Origin: Chamaelirium japonicum
Taxonomy: Eukaryota > Streptophyta > Magnoliopsida > Liliales > Melanthiaceae
DNA: 64,000 nucleotides
Reading direction: 5' to 3'
Assembly: GCA_947650365.1 (NCBI GenBank)
Contig: CANTAL010000202.1
Coordinates: forward strand, 248,001-312,000
Shown: piece after piece, positions 12,357 through 22,386 of the stretch
Layout of the letters: every line of letters starts with the position of its first letter
Position numbering within the stretch: the first letter of the stretch is position 1
Translations under genes and position numbers: made by a program
The notes under the pieces: model-generated
What the model was told of the DNA's origin: nothing
The model's input: only the letters and a program-made list of their open reading frames with translations
The model's database searches: none

Positions 12357-12444
12357 GGGTGCAACACGGGGACTCTCGCCCAAGCACGCTTAACTGCGGA
12401 GTTCGGATGGGATCCGGTGCTTTTGTGCTGGTATGATAGCACCC
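12357..12444 (-). pseudogene. Class C 5S rRNA pseudogene (exemplar), 30-bp deletion of box C
   Basis: 88 bp instead of 118. Compared with class A, 30 bp between GCGAGAGT and CGTGTTGCACCC (minus strand) are missing. This removes most of the segment after box A, including all of box C, the main TFIIIA contact in 5S genes. The 5' end, start site and box A remain. Class C also carries fixed differences from A (for example ATCCGAACT for ATCAGAACT, and CTATCATACC for CGATCATACC). The deletion is the same in every C copy I read, so it arose once and was amplified. Confidence 0.9.
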
Positions 12445-12487
12445 GTTATGCATTTGTCACGAATTACACGTATCCATCACTTCGTGA

Positions 12488-12688
12488 TTTGTAACAAATT
12501 TAGGGCAAATTAAATGACGGTCTAAGACCGTTCTATAATCTGCGACCGAGTTTTTGATTTAAAAACACTTAGTTAATAATTTAAAAACATTTATTTTATA
12601 ATAAACGACGGTCGGGGACCGTCGTTTATTAAAGGACGGTCGAAGGCCGTAGTTTATTTATGTCCTATTTTCTTTGTTCGGTGTAGTG
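12488..12688 (-). mobile_element. CACTA-like terminal fragment in the C-to-A spacer (exemplar)
   Basis: A module of about 200 bp, absent from class A spacers, that ends on the minus strand with CACTACACCGAACAAAG. It contains perfect hairpins such as GACGGTC-GGG-GACCGTC with AAAC/GTTT extensions, and GACGGTCT-A-AGACCGTC. A CACTAC terminus followed by reiterated subterminal palindromes is typical of CACTA (EnSpm) elements. The opposite end (AAATTTAGGGC) shows no matching terminus, so only one end was kept. The class A spacer reads GGTTTGACCAGG where the module joins TGACCAGG. Confidence 0.6.
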
Positions 12689-12849
12689 TGACCAGGTGTT
12701 TCGAGACGTCCGATGGGCCGGAAAAAGGGTCGTAAGTGCGGAATAAATAGCTCAATCGTGAACCCATGGTGATCGTCCAAACGATCGTTTAGGCAGGTGG
12801 GCCACGACCCACTGAAAAGTGGCAAAAAAAAAAGATGGTTTTGTAAAAC

Positions 12850-12967
12850 GGGTGCAACACGAGGACTTCCCAGGAGGTCACCCATCCTAGTACTACTCTC
12901 GCCCAAGCACGCTTAACTACGGAGTACTGATGGGATCCGGTGCTTTAGTGCTGGTATGATCGCACCC
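12850..12967 (-). rRNA. 5S rRNA, class A copy 9
   Basis: Full length; two differences, both between box A and the 5' end (AACTACGGAGTACTG on the plus strand). Confidence 0.8.
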
Positions 12968-14169
12968 GTTATGCAATCGTCACGAATTACACTTGTACAT
13001 CATTTCGTGAGATTGGAATCACGTTTGACCATGTGTGGAATCCGGTTTGACCAGGTGTTTCGAGACGTACGATGGGCCGAAAAAAGAATCGTAAGTGCCA
13101 GCGATGGAGCTCGATCGCGAACCCGTGGTGCTAGTCGAAACGATCATTTAGGCAGGTGGGCCACGACCTGCCGAAAAGTGGCAAAAAAAAAGAGAGAGAT
13201 GGTTTTTGTAAAATGGGTGCAACACGATGACTTCCCAGGAGCTCACCCGTCCTGGTACTACTCTCGTCCAAGAGGACACTTGACTACTGAATTAAATCAG
13301 GAAGGGAAAACCCTGATAACAAATTTAGGGCAGATTAAATGACGGTCTATGACCATCCTATAATCTGCGACAGAGTTTTTAATTTAAAATGATTTAGTCA
13401 GTAATAAATGACGGTCGAGGACCGTCGTTTAATTAAAAACCCTTCGTTTAATAAAGGATGGTCTAAGACCTTTGTTTATTTATGTCCTATTTTTTTTTGT
13501 TTTGGTGTAGCGGGACAAGGTGTTTCGGGACGTTCGGTGGGCCGGAAAAAGGGCCTTAAGTGCAGGCAATGGAGCTCAATCGCGAACCTGTGGTGCTCGT
13601 CGAAACGATCGTTTAGGCAGGTGGGCCACGACCCACTGAAAAAGTGGCAAAAAAAAAAACGATGGTTTCGTAAAATGGGTGCAACAGGGGGACTCTCGCC
13701 CAAGCACGCTTAACTGCGGAGTTCGGATGGGATCCGGTGCTTTTGTGCTGGTATGATAGCACCCGTTATGCATTTGTCACGAATTACACGTATCCATCAC
13801 TTCGTGATTTGTAACAAATTTAGGGCAAATTAAATGACGGTCTAAGACCGTCCTATAATATGCGACCGAGTTTTTGATTTAAAAACACTTAGTTAATAAT
13901 TTAAAAACATTTATTTTATAATAAACGATGGTCGGGGACCGTCGTTTATTAAAGGACGGTCGAAGGCCGCAGTTTATTTATGTCCTATTTTCTTTGATCG
14001 GTGTAGTGTGAACAGGTGTTTCGAGATGTCCGATGGGCCGGAAAAAGGGTCGTAAGTGCGGGAGATATAGCTCAATCGTGAACCCATGGTGATCGTCCAA
14101 ACGATCGTTTAGGCAGGTGGGCCACGACCCACTGAAAAGTGGCAAAAAAAAAAGATGGTTTTGTAAAAC

Positions 14170-14287
14170 CGGTGCAACACGAGGACTTCCTAGGAGGTCA
14201 CCCATCCTAGTACTACTCTCGCCAAGGCACGCTTAACTGCGGAGTTCTGATGGGAACCGGTGCTTTAGTGCTTGTATGATCGCACCC
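14170..14287 (-). rRNA. 5S rRNA, class A copy 10, degenerate
   Basis: Full length with about six differences: CGGTGC at the 3' terminus, TTCCTAGGAGG, CGCCAAGGCACG, GGAACCGG and GCTTGTATG on the plus strand. Likely inactive. Confidence 0.7.
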
Positions 14288-15414
14288 GTTATGCAATCGT
14301 CACGAATTACACTTGTACATCATTTCGTGAGAGTGGAATCACGTTTGACCATGTGTGGAATCTGGTTTGACCAGGTGTTTCGAGACGTACGATGGGCCGG
14401 AAAAAGCATCGTAAGTGCCAGCGATGGAGCTCGATCGCGAACCCGTGGTGCTAGTCGAAACGATCGTTTAGGCAGGTGGGCCACGACCTGCCGAAAAGTG
14501 GCAAAAAAAAAGAGAGATGGTTTTTGTAAAATGGGTGCAACACGATGACTTCCCAGGAGCTCACCCGTCCTGGTACTACTCTCGTCCAAGAGGACACTTG
14601 ACTACTGAATTAAATCAGGAAGGGAAAACCCTCATATCAAATTTAGGGCAGATTAAATGACGGTCTATGACCATCCTATAATCTGCGACAGAGTTTTTAA
14701 TTTAAAATGATTGAGTCAGTAATAAATGACGGTCGAGGACCGTCGTTTAATTAAAAACCCTTCGTTTAATAAAGGGTGGTCTAAGACCTTTGTTTATTTA
14801 TGTCCTATTTTTTTTTGTTGTGGTGTAGCGGGACAAGGTGTTTCGGGACGTTCGGTGGGCCGGAAAAAGGGCCTTAAGTGCGGGCAATGGAGCTCAATCG
14901 CAAACCTGTGGTGCTCGTCGAAACGATCGTTTAGGCAGGTGGGCCACGACCCACTGAAAAAGTGGCAAAAAAAAAAAGATGGTTTCGTAAAATGGGTGCA
15001 ACACGGGGACTCTCGCCCAAGCACGCTTAACTGCGGAGTTCGGATGGGATCCGGTGCTTTTGTGCTGGTATGATAGCACCCGTTATGCATTTGTCACGAA
15101 TTACACGTATCCATCACTTCGTGATTTGTAACAAATTTAGGGCAAATTAAATGACGGTCTAAGACCGTCCTATTATTTACGACCGTCGTTTATTAAAGGA
15201 CGGTCGAAGGCCGTAGTTTATTTATGTCCTATTTTCTTTGTTCGGTGTAGTGTGACCAGGTGTTTCGAGACGTCCGATGGGCCGGAAAAAGGGTCGTAAG
15301 TGCGGGAGATATAGCTCAATCGTGAACCCATGGTGATCGTCCAAACGATCGTTTAGGCAGGTGGGCCACGACCCACTGAAAAGTGGCAAAAAAAAAAAGA
15401 TGGTTTTGTAAAAC

Positions 15415-15443
15415 GGGTGCAACAGGAGGACTTCCCAGGAGGT
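15415..15443 (-). pseudogene. Class A 5S remnant, 3' 29 bp only
   Basis: GGGTGCAACAGG...CCAGGAGGT on the plus strand, joined directly to the leader sequence TATAGCTCAATCG. The join uses the short match GGAGGT/GGAGAT between gene and leader. The same fusion recurs at 16384. Confidence 0.85.
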
Positions 15444-15547
15444 ATAGCTCAATCGTGAACCCATGGTGATCGTCCAAACGATCGTTTAGGCAGGTGGGCC
15501 ACGACCCAATGAAAAGTGGCAAAAAAAAAAAGATGGTTTTGTAAAAC

Positions 15548-15563
15548 GGGTGCAACACGAGGA
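15548..15563 (-). pseudogene. Chimeric class A/B 5S remnant
   Basis: The class A 3' end (16 bp, ending GAGGA) is fused to the class B tail CACTTGACTACTG. The shared GAGGAC sequence in both classes marks the crossover point. Confidence 0.8.
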
Positions 15564-16383
15564 CACTTGACTACTGAATTAAATCAGGAAGGGAAAACCC
15601 TCATAACAAATTTAGGGCAGATTAAATGACGGTCTATGACCATCCTATAATCTGCGATAGAGTTTTTAATTTAAAATGATTTAGTCAGTAATAAATGACG
15701 GTCGAGGACAGTCGTTTAATTAAAAACCCTTCGTTTAATAAAGGATGGTCTAAGACCTTTGTTTATTTATGTCCTATTTTTTTTTGTTTTGGTGTAGCGG
15801 GACAAGGTGTTTCGGGACGTTCGGTGGGCCGGAAAAAGGGCCTTAAGTGCGGGCAATGGAGCTCAATCGCGAACCTGTGGTGCTCGTCGAAATGATCGTT
15901 TAGGCAGGTGGGCCACGACCCACTGAAAAAGTGGCAAAAAAAAAAAGATGGTTTCGTAAAATGGGTGCAACACGGGGACTCTCGCCCAAGCACGCTTAAC
16001 TGCGGAGTTCGGATGGGATCCGGTGCTTTTGTGCTGGTATGATAGCACCCGTTATGCATTTGTCACGAATTACACGTATCCATCACTTCGTGATTTGTAA
16101 CAAATTTAGGGCAAATTAAATGACGGTCTAAGACCGTCCTATAATCTGCGACCGTCGTTTATTAAAGGACGGTCGAAGGCCGTAGTTTATTTATGTCCTA
16201 TTTTCTTTGTTCGGTGTAGTGTGACCAGGTGTTTCGAGACATCCGATGGGCCGGAAAAAGGGTCGTAAGTGCGGGAGATATAGCTCAATCGTGAACCCAT
16301 GGTGATCGTCCAAACGATCGTTTAGGCAGGTGGGCCACGACCCACTGAAAAGTGGCAAAAAAAAAAAGATGGTTTTGTAAAAC

Positions 16384-16412
16384 GGGTGCAACACGAGGAC
16401 TTCCCAGGAGGT
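16384..16412 (-). pseudogene. Class A 5S remnant, 3' 29 bp only
   Basis: Same truncation and same junction as at 15415-15443, so the two derive from one event copied along the array. Confidence 0.85.
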
Positions 16413-16515
16413 ATAGCTCAATCGTGAACCCATGGTGATCGTCCAAACGATCGTTTAAGCAGGTGGGCCACGACCCACTGAAAAGTGGCAAAAAAAAAAG
16501 ATGGTTTTGTAAAAC

Positions 16516-16633
16516 GGGTGCAACACGAGGACTTCCCAGGAGGTCACCCATCCTAGTACTACTCTCGCCCAAGCACGCTTAACTGCGGAGTTCTGACGGG
16601 ATCCGATGCTTTAGTGCTGGTATGATCGCACCC
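16516..16633 (-). rRNA. 5S rRNA, class A copy 11
   Basis: Full length; two differences (CTGACGGG and CCGATGC on the plus strand). Immediately upstream on the minus strand the spacer reads TTATGT for TTATGC, at the conserved GC near the start. Confidence 0.78.
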
Positions 16634-17832
16634 GTTATGTAATCGTCACGATTTACACTTGTACATCATTTCGTGAGAGTGGAATCACGTTTGACCATGT
16701 GTGGAATCCGGTTTGACCAGGTGTTTCGAGACGTACGATGGGCCGGAAAAAGCATCGTAAGTGCCAGCGATGGAGCTCGATCGCGAACCCGTGGTGCTAG
16801 TCGAAACGATCGTGTAGGCAGGTGGGCCACGACCTGCCGAAAAGTGGCAAAAAAAAAGAGAGATGGTTTTTGTAAAATGGGTGCAACACGATGACTTCCC
16901 AGAAGCTCACCCGTCCTGGTACTACACTCGTCCAAGAGGACACTTGACTACTGAATTAAATCAGGAAGGGAAAACCCTCATAACAAATTTAGGGCAGATT
17001 AAATGACGGTCTATGACCATCCTATAATCTGCGACAGAGTTTTTAATTTAAAATGATTTAGTCAGTAATAAATGACGGTCGAGGACCGTCGTTTAATTAA
17101 AAACCCTTCGTTTAATAAAGGATGGTCTAAGACCTTTGTTTATTTATGTCCTATTTTTTTTGTTTTGGTGCAGCGGGACAAGGTGTTTCGGGACGTTCGG
17201 TGGGCCGGAAAAAGGGCCTTAAGTGCGGGCAATGGAGCTCAATCGCGAACCTGTGGTGCTCGTCGAAACGATCGTTTAGGCAGGTGGGCCACGACCCACT
17301 GAAAAAAGTGGCAAAAAAAAAAAGATGGTTTCGTAAAATGGGTGCAACACGGGGACTCTCGCCCAAGCACGCTTAACTGCGGAGTTCGGATGGGATCCGG
17401 TGCTTTTGTGCTGGTATGATAGCACCCGTTATGCATTTGTCACGAATTACACGTATCCATCACTTCGTGATTTGTAACAAATTTAGGGCAAATTAAATGA
17501 CGGTCTAAGACCGTCCTATAATCTGCGACCGAGTTTTTGATTTAAAAATACTTAGTTAATAATTTAAAAACATTTATTTTATAATAAACGACGGTCGGGG
17601 ACAGTCGTTTATTAAAGGACGGTCGAAGGCCGTAGTTTATTTATGTCCTATTTTCTTTGTTCGGTGTAGTGTGACCAGGTGTTTCGAGACGTCCGATGGG
17701 CCGGAAAAAGGGTCGTAAGTGCGGGAGATATAGCTCAATCGTTAACCCATGGTGATCGTCCAAACGATCGTTTAGGCAGGTGGGCCACGACCCACTGAAA
17801 AGTGGCAAAAAAAAAAGATGGTTTTGTAAAAC

Positions 17833-17950
17833 GGGTGCAACACGAGGACTTCCCAGGAGGTCACCCATCCTAGTACTACTCTCGCCCAAGCACGCTTAAC
17901 TGCGGAGTTCTGATGGGATCCGGCGGTTTAGTGCTGGTATGATCGCACCC
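17833..17950 (-). rRNA. 5S rRNA, class A copy 12
   Basis: Full length; a two-base change in one place (CCGGCGGTTT for CCGGTGCTTT on the plus strand). Confidence 0.8.
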
Positions 17951-19152
17951 GTTATGCAATCGTCACGAATTACACTTGTACATAATTTCGTGAGAGTGGA
18001 ATCACGTTTGACCATGTGTGGAATCCGGTTTGACCAGGTGTTTCGAGACGTACGATGGGCCGGAAAAAGCATCGTAAGTGCCATCGATGGAGCTCGATCG
18101 CGAACCCGTGGTGCTAGTCGAAACGATCGTTTAGGCAGGTGGGCCACGACCTGCCGAAAAGTGGCAAAAAAAAAGAGAGAGATGGTTTTTGTAAAATGGG
18201 TGCAACACGATGACTTCCCAGGAGCTCACCCGTCCTGGTACTACTCTCGTCGAAGAGGACACTTGACTACTGAATTAAATCAGGAAGGGAAAACCCTCAT
18301 AACAAATTTAGGGCAGATTAAATGACGGTCTATGACCATCCTATAATCTGCGACAGAGTTTTTAATTTAAAATGATTTAGTCAGTAATAAATGACGGTCG
18401 AGGACCGTCGTTTAATTAAAAACCCTTCGTTTAATAAAGGATGGTCTAAGACCTTTGTTTATTTATGTCCTATTTTTTTTTGTTTTGGTGCAGCGGGACA
18501 AGGTGTTTCGGGACGTTCGGTGGGCCGGAAAAAGGGCCTTAAGTGCGGGCAATGGAGCTCAATCGCGAACCTGTGGTGCTCGTCGAAACGATCGTTTAGG
18601 CAGGTGGGCCACGACCCACTGAAAAAGTGGCAAAAAAAAAAAGATGGTTTCGTAAAATGGGTGCAACACGGGGACTCTCGCCCAAGCACGCTTAACTGCG
18701 GAGTTCGGATGGGATCCGGTGCTTTTGTGCTGGTATGATAGCACCCGTTATGCATTTGTCACGAATTACACGTATCCATCACTTCGTGATTTGTAACAAA
18801 TTTAGGGCAAATTAAATGACGGTCTAAGACCATCCTATAATCTGCGACCGAGTTTTTGATTTAAAAACACTTAGTTAATAATTTAAAAACATTTATTTTA
18901 TAATAAACGACGGTCGGGGACCGTCGTTTTTTAAAGGACGGTCGAAGGCCGTAGTTTATTTATGTCCTATTTTCTTTGTTCGGTGTAGTGGGACCAGGTG
19001 TTTCGAGACGTCCGATGGGCCGGAAAAAGGGTCGTAAGTGCGGGAGATATAGCTCAATCGTGAACCCATGGTGATCGTCCAAACGATCGTTTAGGCAGGT
19101 GGGCCACGACCCACTGAAAAGTGGCAAAAAAAAAAAGATGGTTTTGTAAAAC

Positions 19153-19270
19153 TGGTGCAACACAAGGACTTCCCAGGAGGTCACCCATCCTAGTACTACT
19201 CTCGCCCAAGCACGCTTAACTGCAGAGTTCTGATGGGATCCGGTGCTTTAGTGCTGGTATGATCGCACCC
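19153..19270 (-). rRNA. 5S rRNA, class A copy 13
   Basis: Full length; three differences: TGGTGC at the 3' terminus, CACAAGG and ACTGCAGAG on the plus strand. Confidence 0.77.
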
Positions 19271-20471
19271 GTTATGCAATCGTCACGAATTACACTTGTA
19301 CATCATTTCGTGAGAGTGGAATCACGTTTGACCATGTGTGGAATCCGGTTTGACCAGGTGTTTCGAGACGTACGATGGGCCGGAAAAAGCATCGTAAGTG
19401 CCAGCGATGGAGCTCGATCACGAACCGGTGGTGCTAGTCGGAACGATCGTTTAGGCAGGTGGGCCACGACCTGCCGAAAAGTGGCAAAAAAAAAGAGAGA
19501 GATGGTTTTTGTAAAATGGGTGCAACACGATGACTTCCCAGGAGCTCACCCGTCCTGGTACTACTCTCGTCCAAGAGGACACTTGACTACTGAATTAAAT
19601 CAGGAAGGGAAAACCCTCATTACAAATTTAGGGCAGATTAAATGACGGTCTATGACCATCCTATAATCTGCGACAGAGTTTTTAATTTAAAATGATTTAG
19701 TCAGTAATAAATGACGGTCGAGGACCGTCGTTTAATTAAAAACCCTTCGTTTAAAAAAGGATGGTCTAAGACCTTTGTTTATTTATGTCCTATTTTTTTT
19801 GTTTTGGTGCAGCGGGACAAGGTGTTTCGGGACGTTCGGTGGGCCGGAAAAAGGGCCTTAAGTGCGGGCAATGGAGCTCAATTGCGAACCTGTGGTGCTC
19901 GTCGAAACGATCGTTTAGGCAGGTGGGCCACGACCCACTAAAAAAGTGGCAAAAAAAAAAAGATGGTTTCGTAAAATGGGTGCAACACGGGGACTCTCGC
20001 CCAAGCACGCTTAACTGCGGAGTTCGGATGGGATCCAGTGCTTTTGTGCTGGTATGATATCACCCGTTATGCATTTGTCACGAATTACACGTATCCATCA
20101 CTTCGTGATTTGTAACAAATTTAGGGCAAATTAAATGACGGTCTAAGACCGTCCTATAATCTGCTACCGAGTTTTTGATTTAAAAACACTTAGTTAATAA
20201 TTTAAAAACATTTATTTTATAATAAACGACGGTCGGGGACCGTCGTTTATTAAAGGATGGTCGAAGGCCGTAGTTTATTTATGTCCTATTTTCTTTGTTC
20301 GGTGTAGTGTGACCAGGTGTTTCGAGACGTCCGATGGGCCGGAAAAAGGGTCGTAAGTGTGGGAGATATAGCTCAATCGTGAACCCATGGTGATCGTCCA
20401 AACGATCGTTTAGGCAGGTGGGCCACGACCCACTTAAAAGTGGCAAAAAAAAAAAGATGGTTTTGTAAAAC

Positions 20472-20589
20472 GGGTGCAACACGAGGACTTCCCAGGAGGT
20501 CATCCATCCTAGTACTACTCTCGCCCAAGCATGCTTAACTGCGGAGTTCTGATGGGATCCGGTGCTTTAGTGCTGGTATGATCGCACCC
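20472..20589 (-). rRNA. 5S rRNA, class A copy 14
   Basis: Full length; two differences (GTCATCCATCC in box C, and GCATGCTTA). Last A gene before the retrotransposon. It shares GCATGCTTA with the first A gene after the element (30380). Confidence 0.8.
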
Positions 20590-21649
20590 GTTATGCAATC
20601 GTCACGAATTACACTTGTACATCATTTCGTGAGAGTGGAATCACGTTTGACCATGTGTGGAATCCGGTTTGACCAGGTGTTTCGAGACGTACGTTGGGCC
20701 GGAAAAAGCATCGTAAGTGCCAGCGATGGAGCTCGATCGCGAACCCGTGGTGCTAGTCGAAACGATCGTTTAGGCAGGTGGGCCACGACCTGCCGAAAAG
20801 TGGCAAAAAAAAAGAGAGAGATGGCTTTTGTAAAATGGGTGCAACACGATGACTTCCCAGGAGCTCACCCGTCCTGGTACTACTCTCGTCCAAGAGGACA
20901 CTTGACTACTGAATTAAATCAGGTAGGGAAAACCCTCATAACAAATTTAGGGCAGATTAAATGACGGTCTATGACCATCCTATAATCTGCGACAGAGATT
21001 TTAATTTAAAATGATTTAGTCAGTAATAAATGACGGTCGAGGACCGTCGTTTAATTAAAAGCCCTTCGTTTAATAAAGGATGGTCTAAGACCTTTGTTTA
21101 TTTATGTCCTATTTTTTTTGTTTTGGTGTAGCAGGACAAGGTGTTTCGGGACGTTCGGTGGGCCGGAAAAAGGGCCTTAAGTGCGGGCAATGGAGCTCAA
21201 TCGCGAACCTGTGGTGCTCGTCGAAACGATCGTTTAGGCAGGTGGGCCACGACCCACTGAAAAAGTGGCAAAAAAAAAAGATGGTTTCGTAAAATGGGTG
21301 CAACACGGGGACTCTCGCCCAAGCACGCTTAACTGCGGAGTTCGGATGGGATCCGGTGCTTTTGTGCTGGTATGATAGCACCCGTTATGCATTTGTCACG
21401 AATTACACGTATCCATCACTTCGTGATTTGTAACAAATTTAGGGCAAATTAAATGACGGTCTAAGACCGTCCTATAATCTGCGACCGAGTTTTTGATTTA
21501 AAAACACTTAGTTAATAATTTAAAAACATTTATTTTATAATAAACGACGGTCGGGGACCGTCGTTTATTAAAGGACGGTCGAAGGCCGTAGTTTATTTAT
21601 GTCCTATTTTCTTTGTTCGGTGTAGTGTGACCAGGTGTTTCGAGACGTC

Positions 21650-22249
21650 TGTGGGTGCAAAAATCGTACCGGACCGGATCAGAGCGGCATGGGCCCGCGC
21701 AACGGCCCAAGTGGGTAAGCCCGCCCGGGTTCATGGGCTCACTCTACGAGGCTTGCAGATCAAGCCCTCCCCCTTATTGGGCCCGAATAACGGCCCAATA
21801 AGGGCCCAGCAAAGAGGCCCAGAACCAGTACCACATCATCAGCGCCACGTCATCACTGCCATATCGGGCACATGCCTACGCTATAAAAGGACCCCCAAGG
21901 CATCCAGGGAGGGGGTTGGTCATTCGATCTGGGGAAGAGAGGATTCAGAGCTAGAGCTTACTTCTCTCCTCCTAGTTTCTTTTCTTGTTGCTCCGTGCAA
22001 CCCCCATTGTAAAAAGCTTCTCTCGGCCTGTCGAGAGAACACTTCCCACCTTTATATTTATTATAGTGGAAACCAGGTGGCACCTCTCGCCCGGAGACGT
22101 AGGTCGTAAGACCGAACTTCGACAACAACTCCGTGTGTCATCTCTCTCCTTCTCAACTTTATAATCTCTAACTCTACAAACCATCCTCATTCAATCAAGG
22201 TTGTGGGGCGGGGTTCCCGATCAAGACGGCTCGGAAATTTCTCCCCACA
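21650..22249 (+). repeat. 5' LTR of retrotransposon copy 1
   Basis: 600 bp, starting TGTGGGTGC and ending CTCCCCACA (5'-TG...CA-3'). It holds a TATA box (CTATAAAAGG, 21881-21890) after paired CACGTCATCA-type motifs, so transcription should start about 25-35 bp further on. Ten bases differ by eye from the 3' LTR (1.7 percent). Confidence 0.95.
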
Positions 22250-22254
22250 ATCTT

Positions 22255-22272
22255 TGGCGCCGTCTATGGGAT
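22255..22272 (+). promoter_or_regulatory. Primer-binding site of retrotransposon copy 1
   Basis: TGGCGCCGTCTATGGG starts six bases after the LTR end. The first nine bases complement the 3' end expected of plant tRNA-Asp (ACGGCGCCA); later bases match less well, so the exact primer tRNA is uncertain. Confidence 0.65.
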
Positions 22273-22386
22273 ATCGATAGAGGTCTTACCCACACCTCTA
22301 CCGACTCCTATTCAGCTTGTGGTGACGAGCCACAAGTCCTCCAAATCAACCTCAACGCCTTCATCACGCCGACATCAACTCGCTTA

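Larger units (their letters stand above)
11531..12849 (-). repeat. Exemplar higher-order repeat (A-B-C), 1319 bp
   Basis: Representative higher-order repeat running from one class A gene to the base before the next. It holds class A 5S (11531-11648), a 247-bp spacer without the CACTA-like module, class B remnant (from 11896), a module-bearing spacer, class C remnant (12357-12444) and another module-bearing spacer. Start-to-start distances are about 365, 461 and 493 bp. Neighbouring repeats share this order and spacing within a few bases. Homogenisation therefore acts on the trimer, not the single 5S unit. Confidence 0.9.
776..20911 (-). repeat. Class B 5S remnants of block 1 (list)
   Basis: Lower ends of class B remnants, each about 75 bp: 776, 1735, 3619, 5121, 6438, 7755, 9074, 10391, 11896, 13215, 14533, 16879, 18198, 19518 and 20837. 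The run of GA dinucleotides next to the A-tract varies (GAGAGAGA or GAGAGA). Confidence 0.85.
1236..21383 (-). repeat. Class C 5S remnants of block 1 (list)
   Basis: Class C copies, 88 bp from each lower end: 1236, 2194, 4077, 5582, 6899, 8216, 9534 (87 bp, one base lost near its 5' end), 10852, 12357, 13677, 14994, 15963, 17340, 18659, 19978 and 21296. This is the most uniform of the three classes, although it lacks box C. Confidence 0.85.
1..21649 (-). repeat. 5S rDNA tandem array, block 1
   Basis: Tandem 5S rDNA, all genes on the minus strand, built from three unlike units (A full 5S, B 5'-truncated 5S, C 5S with internal deletion) in the order A-B-C along the plus strand, with a repeat period near 1,317 bp. 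Irregular places: a higher-order repeat lacking its A gene (C at 1236 is followed directly by B at 1735), a MITE at 2711-3269, a duplicated gene-less leader at 4382-4562 and again at 11157-11340, and truncated or chimeric units at 15415-15563 and 16384-16412. The block is cut at 21649 by the LTR retrotransposon. Confidence 0.93.

Noticed and set aside
12089..12436. Recurring 115-codon frame (MTVEDRRLIKNPSF...) and its minus-strand partners
   Set aside because: Covers the CACTA-like module and class C remnant; the A-tract length changes the frame from repeat to repeat, which a real gene would not tolerate.
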